Shown here in pieces: positions 1-13,715 of a stretch of DNA of 64,000 nt. A program made the translations under genes and the position numbers. Each line of letters starts with the position of its first letter. Within the stretch, counting starts at the first letter, position 1. The stretch is from Schistosoma haematobium (Eukaryota; Platyhelminthes; Trematoda; Strigeidida; Schistosomatidae): positions 86,562,569-86,626,568 of the forward strand of contig NC_067195.1 in assembly GCF_000699445.3 (NCBI RefSeq). Direction: 5' to 3'. The notes below the pieces were generated by a model. The model did no database searches. It had not been told where the DNA came from and saw nothing but the letters and a program-made list of their open reading frames with translations.

Positions 1-3000
1 TACTATTACTACTATTACTACTTATTACTACTATTACTACTATTACTACTATTACTACTATTACTACTATTACTACTATTACTACTATTACTACTATTAC
101 TACTACTACTATTACTACTACTACTACTACTATTACTACTATTACTACTATTACTACTATTACTACTATTACTACTATTACTACTATTACTTACTATTAC
201 TACTATTACTACTATTACTACTATTACTACTATTACTACTATTACTACTATTACTACTATTACTACTATTACTACTATTACTACTATTACTACTATTACT
301 ACTATTACTACTATTACTACTATTACTACTATTACTACTATTACTACTATTACTACTATTACTACTATTACTACTATTACTACTATTACTTACTATTACT
401 ACTATTACTACTATTACTACTATTACTACTATTACTACTATTACTACTATTACTACTATTACTACTATTACTACTATTACTACTATTACTACTATTACTA
501 CTATTACTACTATTACTACTATTACTACTATTACTACTATTACTACTATTACTACTATTACTACTATTACTACTATTACTACTATTACTACTATTACTAC
601 TATTACTACTATTACTACTATTACTACTATTACTACTATTACTACTATTACTACTATTACTACTATTACTACTATTACTACTATTACTACTATTACTACT
701 ATTACTACTATTACTACTATTACTACTATTACTACTATTACTACTATTACTACTATTACTACTATTACTACTATTACTACTATTACTACTATTACTACTA
801 TTACTACTATTACTACTATTACTACTATTACTACTATTACTACTATTACTACTATTACTACTATTACTACTATTACTACTATTACTACTATTACTACTAT
901 TACTACTATTACTACTATTACTACTATTACTACTATTACTACTATTACTACTATTACTACTATTACTACTATTACTACTATTACTACTATTACTACTATT
1001 ACTACTATTACTACTATTACTACTATTACTACTATTACTACTATTACTACTATTACTACTATTACTACTATTACTACTATTACTACTATTACTACTATTA
1101 CTACTATTACTACTATTACTACTATTACTACTATTACTACTATTACTACTATTACTACTATTACTACTATTACTACTATTACTACTATTACTACTATTAC
1201 TACTATTACTACTATTACTACTATTACTACTATTACTACTATTACTACTATTACTACTATTACTACTATTACTACTATTACTACTATTACTACTATTACT
1301 ACTATTACTACTATTACTACTATTACTACTATTACTACTATTACTACTATTACTACTATTACTACTATTACTACTATTACTACTATTACTACTATTACTA
1401 CTATTACTACTATTACTACTATTACTACTATTACTACTATTACTACTATTACTACTATTACTACTATTACTACTATTACTACTATTACTACTATTACTAC
1501 TATTACTACTATTACTACTATTACTACTATTACTACTATTACTACTATTACTACTATTACTACTATTACTACTATTACTACTATTACTACTATTACTACT
1601 ATTACTACTATTACTACTATTACTACTATTACTACTATTACTACTATTACTACTATTACTACTATTACTACTATTACTACTATTACTACTATTACTACTA
1701 TTACTACTATTACTACTATTACTACTATTACTACTATTACTACTATTACTACTATTACTACTATTACTACTATTACTACTATTACTACTATTACTACTAT
1801 TACTACTATTACTACTATTACTACTATTACTACTATTACTACTATTACTACTACTATTACTACTATTACTACTATTACTACTATTACTACTATTAATACT
1901 ATTACTACTATTACTACTATTACTACTATTACTACTATTACTACTATTACTACTATTACTACTATTACTACTATTACTACTATTACTACTATTACTACTA
2001 TTACTACTATTACTACTATTACTACTATTACTACTATTACTACTATTACTACTATTACTACTATTACTACTATTACTACTATTACTACTATTACTACTAT
2101 TACTACTATTACTACTATTACTACTATTACTACTATTACTACTATTACTACTATTACTACTATTACTACTATTACTACTATTACTACTATTACTACTATT
2201 ACTACTATTACTACTATTACTACTATTACTACTATTACTACTATTACTACTATTACTACTATTACTACTATTACTACTATTACTACTATTACTACTATTA
2301 CTACTATTACTACTATTACTACTATTACTACTATTACTACTATTACTACTATTACTACTATTACTACTATTACTACTATTACTACTATTACTACTATTAC
2401 TACTATTACTACTATTACTACTATTACTACTATTACTACTATTACTACTATTACTACTATTACTACTATTACTACTATTACTACTATTACTACTATTACT
2501 ACTATTACTACTATTACTACTATTACTACTATTACTACTATTACTACTATTACTACTATTACTACTATTACTACTATTACTACTATTACTACTATTACTA
2601 CTATTACTACTATTACTACTATTACTACTATTACTACTATTACTACTATTACTACTATTACTACTATTACTACTATTACTATTACTACTATTACTACTAT
2701 TACTACTATTACTACTATTACTACTATTACTACTATTACTATTACTATACTACTACTATTACTACTATTACTACTATTACTACTATTACTACTATTACTA
2801 CTATTACTACTATTACTACTATTACTACTATTACTACTATTACTACTATTACTACTATTACTACTATTACTACTATTACTACTATTACTACTATTACTAC
2901 TATTACTACTATTACTACTATTACTACTATTACTACTATTACTACTATTACTACTATTACTACTATTACTACTTATTACTACTATTACTACTATTACTAC

Positions 3001-6000
3001 TATTACTACTATTACTACTATTACTACTATTACTACTATTACTAATATTACTACTATTACTACTATTACTACTATTACTACTATTACTACTATTACTACT
3101 ATTACTACTATTACTACTATTACTACTATTACTACTATTACTACTATTATTACTATTACTACTATTACTACTATTACTACTATTACTACTATTACTACTA
3201 TTACTACTATTACTACTATTACTACTATTACTACTATTACTACTATTACTACTATTACTACTATTACTACTATTATTACTATTACTACTATTACTACTAT
3301 TACTACTATTACTACTATTACTACTATTACTACTATTACTACTATTACTACTATTACTACTATTACTACTATTACTACTATTACTACTATTACTACTATT
3401 ACTACTATTACTACTATTACTACTATTACTACTATTACTACTATTACTACTATTACTACTATTACTACTATTACTACTATTACTACTATTACTACTATTA
3501 CTACTATTACTACTATTACTACTATTACTACTATTACTACTATTACTACTATTACTACTATTACTACTATTACTACTATTACTACTATTACTACTATTAC
3601 TACTATTACTACTATTACTACTATTACTACTATTACTACTATTACTACTATTACTACTATTACTACTATTACTACTATTACTACTATTACTACTATTACT
3701 ACTATTACTACTATTACTACTATTACTACTATTACTACTATTACTACTATTACTACTATTACTACTATTACTACTATTACTACTATTACTACTATTACTA
3801 CTATTACTACTATTACTACTATTACTACTATTACTACTATTACTACTATTACTACTATTACTACTATTACTACTATTACTACTATTACTACTATTACTAC
3901 TATTACTACTATTACTACTATTACTACTATTACTACTATTACTACTATTACTACTATTACTACTATTACTACTATTACTACTATTACTACTATTACTACT
4001 ATTACTACTATTACTACTATTACTACTATTACTACTATTACTACTATTACTACTATTACTACTATTACTACTATTACTACTATTACTACTATTACTACTA
4101 TTACTACTATTACTACTATTACTACTATTACTACTATTACTACTATTACTACTATTACTACTATTACTACTATTACTACTATTACTACTATTACTACTAT
4201 TACTACTATTACTACTATTACTACTATTACTACTATTACTACTATTACTACTATTACTACTATTACTACTATTACTACTATTACTACTATTACTACTATT
4301 ACTACTATTACTACTATTACTACTATTACTACTATTACTACTATTACTACTATTACTACTATTACTACTATTACTACTATTACTACTATTACTACTATTA
4401 CTACTATTACTACTATTACTACTATTACTACTATTACTACTATTACTACTATTACTACTATTACTACTATTACTACTATTACTACTATTACTACTATTAC
4501 TACTATTACTACTATTACTACTATTACTACTATTACTACTATTACTACTATTACTACTATTACTACTATTACTACTATTACTACTATTACTACTATTACT
4601 ACTATTACTACTATTACTACTATTACTACTATTACTACTATTACTACTATTACTACTATTACTACTATTACTACTATTACTACTATTACTACTATTACTA
4701 CTATTACTACTATTACTACTATTACTACTATTACTACTATTACTACTATTACTACTATTACTACTATTACTACTATTACTACTATTACTACTATTACTAC
4801 TATTACTACTATTACTACTATTACTACTATTACTACTATTACTACTATTACTACTATTACTACTATTACTACTATTACTACTATTACTACTATTAACTAC
4901 TATTACTACTATTACTACTATTACTACTATTACTACTATTACTACTATTACTACTATTACTACTATTACTACTATTACTACTATTACTACTATTACTACT
5001 ATTACTACTATTACTACTATTACTACTATTACTACTATTACTACTATTACTACTATTACTACTATTACTACTATTACTACTATTACTACTATTACTATTA
5101 CTACTATTACTACTATTACTACTATTACTACTATTACTACTATTACTACTATTACTACTATTACTACTATTACTACTATTACTACTATTACTACTATTAC
5201 TACTATTACTACTATTACTACTATTACTACTATTACTACTATTACTACTATTACTACTATTACTACTATTACTACTATTACTACTATTACTACTATTACT
5301 ACTATTACTACTATTACTACTATTACTACTATTACTACTATTACTACTATTACTACTATTACTACTATTACTACTATTACTACTATTACTACTATTACTA
5401 CTATTACTACTATTACTACTATTACTACTATTACTACTATTACTACTATTACTACTATTACTACTATTACTACTATTACTACTATTACTACTATTACTAC
5501 TATTACTACTATTACTACTATTACTACTATTACTACTATTACTACTATTACTACTATTACTACTATTACTACTATTACTACTATTACTACTATTACTACT
5601 ATTACTACTATTACTACTATTACTACTATTACTACTATTACTACTATTACTACTATTACTACTATTACTACTATTACTACTATTACTACTATTACTACTA
5701 TTACTACTATTACTACTATTACTACTATTACTACTATTACTACTATTACTACTATTACTACTATTACTACTATTACTACTATTACTACTATTACTACTAT
5801 TACTACTATTACTACTATTACTACTATTACTACTATTACTACTATTACTACTATTACTACTATTACTACTATTACTACTATTACTACTATTACTACTATT
5901 ACTACTATTACTACTATTACTACTATTACTACTATTACTACTATTACTACTATTACTACTATTACTACTATTACTACTATTACTACTATTACTACTATTA

Positions 6001-9000
6001 CTACTATTACTACTATTACTACTATTACTACTATTACTACTATTACTACTATTACTACTATTACTACTATTACTACTATTACTACTATTACTACTATTAC
6101 TACTATTACTACTATTACTACTATTACTACTATTACTACTATTACTACTATTACTACTATTACTACTATTACTACTATTACTACTATTACTACTATTACT
6201 ACTATTACTACTATTACTACTATTACTACTATTACTACTATTACTACTATTACTACTATTACTACTATTACTACTATTACTACTATTACTACTATTACTA
6301 CTATTACTACTATTACTACTATTACTACTATTACTACTATTACTACTATTACTACTATTACTACTATTACTACTATTACTACTATTACTACTATTACTAC
6401 TATTACTACTATTACTACTATTACTACTATTACTACTATTACTACTATTACTACTATTACTACTATTACTACTATTACTACTATTACTACTATTACTACT
6501 ATTACTACTATTACTACTATTACTACTATTACTACTATTACTACTATTACTACTATTACTACTATTACTACTATTACTACTATTACTACTATTACTACTA
6601 TTACTACTATTACTACTATTACTACTATTACTACTATTACTACTATTACTACTATTACTACTATTACTACTATTACTACTATTACTACTATTACTACTAT
6701 TACTACTATTACTACTATTACTACTATTACTACTATTACTACTATTACTACTATTACTACTATTACTACTATTACTACTATTACTACTATTACTACTATT
6801 ACTACTATTACTACTATTACTACTATTACTACTATTACTACTATTACTACTATTACTACTATTACTACTATTACTACTATTACTACTATTACTACTATTA
6901 CTACTATTACTACTATTACTACTATTACTACTATTACTACTATTACTACTATTACTACTATTACTACTATTACTACTATTACTACTATTACTACTATTAC
7001 TACTATTACTACTATTACTACTATTACTACTATTACTACTATTACTACTATTACTACTATTACTACTATTACTACTATTACTACTATTACTACTATTACT
7101 ACTATTACTACTATTACTACTATTACTACTATTACTACTATTACTACTATTACTACTATTACTACTATTACTACTATTACTACTATTACTACTATTACTA
7201 CTATTACTACTATTACTACTATTACTACTATTACTACTATTACTACTATTACTACTATTACTACTATTACTACTATTACTACTATTACTACTATTACTAC
7301 TATTACTACTATTACTACTATTACTACTATTACTACTATTACTACTATTACTACTATTACTACTATTACTACTATTACTACTATTACTACTATTACTACT
7401 ATTACTACTATTACTACTATTACTACTATTACTACTATTACTACTATTACTACTATTACTACTATTACTACTATTACTACTATTACTACTATTACTACTA
7501 TTACTACTATTACTACTATTACTACTATTACTACTATTACTACTATTACTACTATTACTACTATTACTACTATTACTACTATTACTACTATTACTACTAT
7601 TACTACTATTACTACTATTACTACTATTACTACTATTACTACTATTACTACTATTACTACTATTACTACTATTACTACTATTACTACTATTACTACTATT
7701 ACTACTATTACTACTATTACTACTATTACTACTATTACTACTATTACTACTATTACTACTATTACTACTATTACTACTATTACTACTATTACTACTATTA
7801 CTACTATTACTACTATTACTACTATTACTACTATTACTACTATTACTACTATTACTACTATTACTACTATTACTACTATTACTACTATTACTACTATTAC
7901 TACTATTACTACTATTACTACTATTACTACTATTACTACTATTACTACTATTACTACTATTACTACTATTACTACTATTACTACTATTACTACTATTACT
8001 ACTATTACTACTATTACTACTATTACTACTATTACTACTATTACTACTATTACTATTACTATTACTACTATTACTACTATTACTACTATTACTACTATTA
8101 CTACTATTACTACTATTACTACTATTACTACTATTACTACTATTACTACTATTACTACTATTACTACTATTACTACTATTACTACTATTACTACTATTAC
8201 TACTATTACTACTATTACTACTATTACTACTATTACTACTATTACTACTATTACTACTATTACTACTATTACTACTATTACTACTATTACTACTATTACT
8301 ACTATTACTACTATTACTACTATTACTACTATTACTACTATTACTACTATTACTACTATTACTACTATTACTACTATTACTACTATTACTACTATTACTA
8401 CTATTACTACTATTACTACTATTACTACTATTACTACTATTACTACTATTACTACTATTACTACTATTACTACTATTACTACTATTACTACTATTACTAC
8501 TATTACTACTATTACTACTATTACTACTATTACTACTATTACTACTATTACTACTATTACTACTATTACTACTATTACTACTATTACTACTATTACTACT
8601 ATTACTACTATTACTACTATTACTACTATTACTACTATTACTACTATTACTACTATTACTACTATTACTACTATTACTACTATTACTACTATTACTACTA
8701 TTACTACTATTACTACTATTACTACTATTACTACTATTACTACTATTACTACTATTACTACTATTACTACTATTACTACTATTACTACTATTACTACTAT
8801 TACTACTATTACTACTATTACTACTATTACTACTATTACTACTATTACTACTATTACTACTATTACTACTATTACTACTATTACTACTATTACTACTATT
8901 ACTACTATTACTACTATTACTACTATTACTACTATTACTACTATTACTACTATTACTACTATTACTACTATTACTACTATTACTACTATTACTACTATTA

Positions 9001-9736
9001 CTACTATTACTACTATTACTACTATTACTACTATTACTACTATTACTACTATTACTACTATTACTACTATTACTACTATTACTACTATTACTACTATTAC
9101 TACTATTACTACTATTACTACTATTACTACTATTACTACTATTACTACTATTACTACTATTACTACTATTACTACTATTACTACTATTACTACTATTACT
9201 ACTATTACTACTATTACTACTATTACTACTATTACTACTATTACTACTATTACTACTATTACTACTATTACTACTATTACTACTATTACTACTATTACTA
9301 CTATTACTACTATTACTACTATTACTACTATTACTACTATTACTACTATTACTACTATTACTACTATTACTACTATTACTACTATTACTACTATTACTAC
9401 TATTACTACTATTACTACTATTACTACTATTACTACTATTACTACTATTACTACTATTACTACTATTACTACTATTACTACTATTACTACTATTACTACT
9501 ATTACTACTATTACTACTATTACTACTATTACTACTATTACTACTATTACTACTATTACTACTATTACTACTATTACTACTATTACTACTATTACTACTA
9601 TTACTACTATTACTACTATTACTACTATTACTACTATTACTACTATTACTACTATTACTACTATTACTACTATTACTACTATTACTACTATTACTACTAT
9701 TACTACTATTACTACTATTACTACTATTACTACTAT

Positions 9737-9810
<74 letters not shown>

Positions 9811-9847
9811 TTACTACTATTACTACTATTACTACTATTACTACTAT

Positions 9848-9898
<51 letters not shown>
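1..9898. repeat. Giant 9-bp satellite array (TACTATTAC)n, about 1,100 copies
   Basis: Almost every base fits a 9-bp unit TACTATTAC (two TAC and one TAT triplet). The array is already running at base 1, so it extends beyond the window. Rare variants interrupt it: an extra T near 21, 191 and 391, pure TAC runs near 105-130, an AAT triplet near 1895, a TATAC break near 2746, TAA near 3044 and 4895, and short TATTAC doublets near 2680, 3149, 3274, 5095 and 8055. At the right edge the array turns into plain (TAC)n at about 9741-9810 and 9851-9898, with a short 9-mer block between. On the minus strand it reads as Asn-Ser-Ser repeats because no stop occurs in that frame; I do not regard this as coding. 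It is probably intronic to the Trio-like gene. Confidence 0.97.
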
Positions 9899-11196
9899 AG
9901 TATGTGGTGATGATTACATTAGATTTACTTATTAACTTATTCTTAATGTTATATAAAAGGATAAAGCCATAAGAAAATATCATGCAAAATTGAAAAGAGA
10001 AAAAAGAGTTTATTTTATCTAAATAATATTTGCATAGAAATAGTATTGACTAATTTCATTTTGTCTCATAAATTTACATTTATAGTTTAATAGTTTTGTG
10101 TTCAATTATTATCAAACTGTTACATGCTTCAATATGCAATGACACACGTCGTGATAGAAAATTCTATATAGTTAAATTAAGATGTGATATTAATCTATTT
10201 ATTCACTGACTGTTGACCTGAAGAATGTTCATAGATAGATACTCACTATTCTCGATTCATGTGATCATTGGTTACAGACGTTGAATGAAAGTATTTACAA
10301 TTGGTCACCGTAGTGTAGATATATTCTCTCTGCATCCTTCTATTGATCTTGAGTTTCAGTATTTATTCATAGATACTCGTTCATTCGTTCTTCTCGAGTT
10401 ATGTTCTCAATGGTTGATCTTTCCTGTTATTACTTGCACTATGATTATTTCAACTCATTTACTCTTTTTGTTGTCACGGTAATGCAGTGTGGCAATATAA
10501 GTTAGTACACATTTGTACCACATTCGATATTGGTAGCGCCTGATCAACATCTGTAAATATATTATGTGTCCTTTTAGCTGGAATTTTGTTCTCTGATTTG
10601 GTCGTGGAACTTTTATTGTTCTTCTGAACAACGTCATCTGCACAAATGTTAGGTAGAAGTGATATATTAGAACGTTTCCACATATGACTAAGTTTATCCT
10701 GTCGACCTCGATCTTGACTGGTTATTGTTGACCTTTAATCTGTCATTATCTACTTCTTTTGATTGTATCTCCTTTTGGTCTGATTCTTGGTTTTATATTT
10801 GTCTGTATACGCAGTCGTCCACATGGATTGATAGAGAAGAAGGCTAGATCTTTGATATTTTTCTTTATCCTTTCGCCCTGCAAGTGTGCTGCAGTATTTT
10901 CTCGTTCTCGGGAATATAGTTTGTACTCAGTTTATTTTGTGAGTTCTTGGGTTTTGTTACTGTAATTGAGAATTTGATTTGTATGAGTCGGTTTCCTTTA
11001 TACTTGAGTTTATACTTTCCCTTTGCTGGTGCTGGTGATCAGCACTTCCAGGAATGATAGTATGTTGTTCAACTTCATTTGCATTGTGAATCTTATATCA
11101 TCAAAGACGTTGATCCTTGTTGAGTATCCGTTTAAAGAGTAAGTGTGTTCATTGTATTTCTGTTTATTTCATATGTCCTAGTTAGGTGTATTCTAA
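9899..11196. other. AT-rich non-coding sequence, no feature recognised
   Basis: This is unique-looking AT-rich sequence between the satellite and the first dispersed repeat. Only short open frames occur (up to about 70 codons), with no recognisable domain and no spectrin-like coding similarity. It is probably intron of the Trio-like gene. Confidence 0.5.
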
Positions 11197-11662
11197 ACGC
11201 CCTGATATGGCCGAGAGTGGGGAGAGTCCGCTCTCACTCTCCAAATGCTTTCACATGGCCACGCGTATATAGCCTCTGCCAGGGAAGTCCTACTCACTGC
11301 CTTCTCGTGGCAGGGGTGTTGTTTACAAAAATGAGAGGATGAAAAGCGAATGTCCGGCGCTTTAACCGGATTCCAAACAAAATCAATTGTGCATATGGGC
11401 TCCAGTATCCTGCGGGAACAAATGGTGTATGAACCAATCGTTGGTCACCGGTTACCATGGGATTGCATCTCCTTACGATGCTCCACTGTCTTGTGGATCA
11501 GACCTTCAGGTCGAAGGCTCAGGGTGTGGCCTTCTAAGAAAATCACCTGGTTCGGTTTGGGCACCCGGGCAGTATCACAGCCCTCACACATATCGAATGA
11601 GATTTGTGTGGCGTATATGTATTTGGTGTCTCTTTGTACCAATATCTATGTGTTAAAATAAA
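11197..11662 (+). repeat. 500-bp A-tailed dispersed repeat, copy 1
   Basis: This is the first of eight copies of one family in the window. Hallmarks in order are: a GC-rich head (cctgatatggccgagagtgg), 'gccagggaagtcctactcac', 'gaaaagcgaatgtccggcgc', 'ttggtcaccggttaccatgg', and a 3' end with 'gtgttaaaataaaaaataag'. The A-rich tail and 5'-variable copies suggest spread by reverse transcription, either as a SINE or as the 3' end of a LINE. I see no RT coding and no clear tRNA-like head, so the class is open. Confidence 0.75.
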
Positions 11663-12401
11663 AAATAAGTTTATTATTGAATTATACCGTGCTTTGAAAT
11701 ATTGCGAAATGATACAAATCGCAGAAGGACAGCAAAATGATCTGTTAAGTGACATATTACTTTCATTTTATTACTGTCATTATTGTATACACATCAGTAT
11801 ATATTTCACAAAATAATCGATACTCGAATGTATTCGAATTTATTACGTTTTACCGAGGCTATTGCTATTAAAAGTCAGAAACTAAACTTGTATATTCTAA
11901 AGGGTACAATTGTAAATCTTTTGTTACTCCTGTCACTTCTATTTGTCATGAATCATCAACTTAACATCTTATTTACAACAATTAACGAGGCATATTATAA
12001 CTTGTCACCATTCCAAATTATTCAAAGAATTGTGGGATAATGCTGATATTATTATAGTTAAACTTGATAAAGTATCAGGAGTCGTTATTATGTATCAATC
12101 TCTTTTCTCCATTATAACTTCGTTTCTTTTTGTAAGCTTTACTCATCGCAATCTGTTAGTCTGTCTAATTTTATGGTTGTTATGACGTTATCTTTGATGT
12201 CTACTTTCATTTCCGAGAAATCTATCTGCATGTATTTAAAATACTTTTTTCTTCTACGATTTTTTTTCCACATGGAAAATCTCCTTCCTTTCAAATAAGC
12301 TATAATTCTCTCATATTTGTCGTTTTTCTATTCATATCCATTAATATTGATCGATAAATTATGTAAATTAGTTGGAAATAATTACTACTACTATTTTTCA
12401 T
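11663..12401. other. AT-rich non-coding sequence
   Basis: There is no recognisable coding, RNA or repeat structure here. It is probably intronic. Confidence 0.45.
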
Positions 12402-12601
12402 AGTTGAGATCATGAGTTAGTTGAAGCTAGATCACCATGGAAAACCTGAAAGTATAGGACGGCCGTTTCATCCTATTGTGAGACTCCTCAACAGTGCGCA
12501 TCCACGATACTGGCTCGCGAAATTCGAACCTCTAGACCACTGAGCCGGCATCCAGGTTTTCCATGATGGTCTAACTTCATTTGATTCATTATCTCAACTA
12601 T
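12402..12601 (-). mobile_element. Hammerhead SINE (family 2), fold-back copy
   Basis: The left part is a minus-strand copy of a tRNA-like short element. Its reverse complement has the hammerhead-like block GAGGA, a stem II, GAAAC and GGCCGTC, then the 3' segment that ends in a 'tgatctcaac'-like motif. The right part (about 12552-12600) is the same 3' segment in plus orientation, so both outer ends are the element's 3' end, pointing apart. The hammerhead core has C3 changed to T and is probably inactive. Confidence 0.7.
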
Positions 12602-12798
12602 AAAATTTATTAAAATCTCCACAAATCCCCTTCCAATATTATTTTTCAGTTGTAAGCAGATATGATGAAACTATGAAATAAATGAATTCATCTTATTCTG
12701 TTACGTTTATTGTTCTTATTGTAGTTAGATTTATTCATAGAAAATATTGTTTAAAATTATCAGAACTGATAAACATAATGAGAAACCATCTTTGAGTG

Positions 12799-12838
<40 letters not shown>

Positions 12839-13529
12839 TAACTGCCTAGAAACTAAAATGTTTTTATATTTTTCACAACTTTCAATAACTTTGTGATTAT
12901 GAATTACAAGTTCATACTATTGATAGATTGATAGTTTTAAAGTCTAAATTAACGATAAACCAAAACATTTATTTGCTGATTTTGTATTTTATGTTAACGA
13001 CCGTTTCACATTTTTAGCATTTTGGTTCCCCCACCCCCACAGGATTAAATGATTCTATACATGGTTTAATATTTCAACCTTTAGATATTTTGTATATTTA
13101 TTGAATGTATACTCTTTTGACTGCGTTAAGTTCATTTTTATCCGTAGTTTTATGTTAGAAATTGGCAACAATCTGTTCTCTTTTTTCTCTCTTCATTTTA
13201 TATTGTTCAATATTGTCTTGTTTTTATAGATCTGGTCGTCTATAATTTTCATGGACCTTCATTACCTACTATCAATCATTTAATATCACACTTTCATATT
13301 GTTTTTAATAGACTTCTTTTCGTTGTATACACAACTAATTATTACATTATGATTTACAATCATACTTTATATTTTACAGTATTCCAATTCCTTCTTGTTT
13401 AATGTCCAATTATTACTGTTATTACACTTATTTTTCGAATGATTGTTCATCATGATAAAAGTATTTCAATATGTTAACATCCCTCTATTCATTTATTTCA
13501 TCAACAACAACAAAAAAACAACTTTATAG
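12602..13529. other. AT-rich intronic sequence ending in a splice acceptor
   Basis: This is AT-rich sequence with a (TA)n tract at 12802-12832. It ends with a T/A-rich tract and AG at 13528-13529, the acceptor of the first recognisable Trio exon. No other feature is recognised. Confidence 0.5.
12802..12832. repeat. (TA)n microsatellite
   Basis: An uninterrupted TA dinucleotide run of about 15 copies. Confidence 0.95.
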
Positions 13530-13715
13530 GTATCGAACATCGGATCAAGTGACATCAGTTTTATGGTCTCTAGAAAAAGAATATCGTCGTGAAGAGGATT
13601 GGTGCCAAAATGAAAAAGCTATAAATAGTGGTGATCCTACAAGTTATTTAGCTCAATTATCATCAAAACATGCAGAACAAAAAGAAGCATTCTTAAAAGC
13701 TTGTATGTTAGCTAG
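13530..13715 (+). CDS. trio: Trio-like exon A: spectrin repeat
   Basis: The acceptor is ...tttatag at 13529 and the donor is gtaagt at 13716. It codes for a charged helical segment with EYRREEDWC and [12 protein letters not shown], strongly Trio/Kalirin-like. It enters with two codon bases owed from upstream and leaves with two bases (AG) of an Arg codon. An in-frame ATG at 13471 lies in the intron tract; I prefer splicing because of the acceptor and the phase. Confidence 0.9.

Noticed and set aside
1..9898. A CRISPR-like or telomeric array
   Set aside because: There are no spacers, and the 9-bp unit is not a telomere repeat such as TTAGGG.
4893..9983. A 1,696-codon minus-strand open frame of Asn-Ser-Ser repeats
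   Set aside because: The frame is open because the 9-bp unit lacks stops in that frame. Only the first 29 or so residues lie outside the array, with no domain, and small indels shift the frame at about 4895.
13471..13529. An ATG at 13471 as the true start of the Trio-like protein
   Set aside because: The stretch is low-complexity intron-like sequence ending in a good acceptor AG, and family homology continues upstream in other species. A short isoform cannot be fully excluded.
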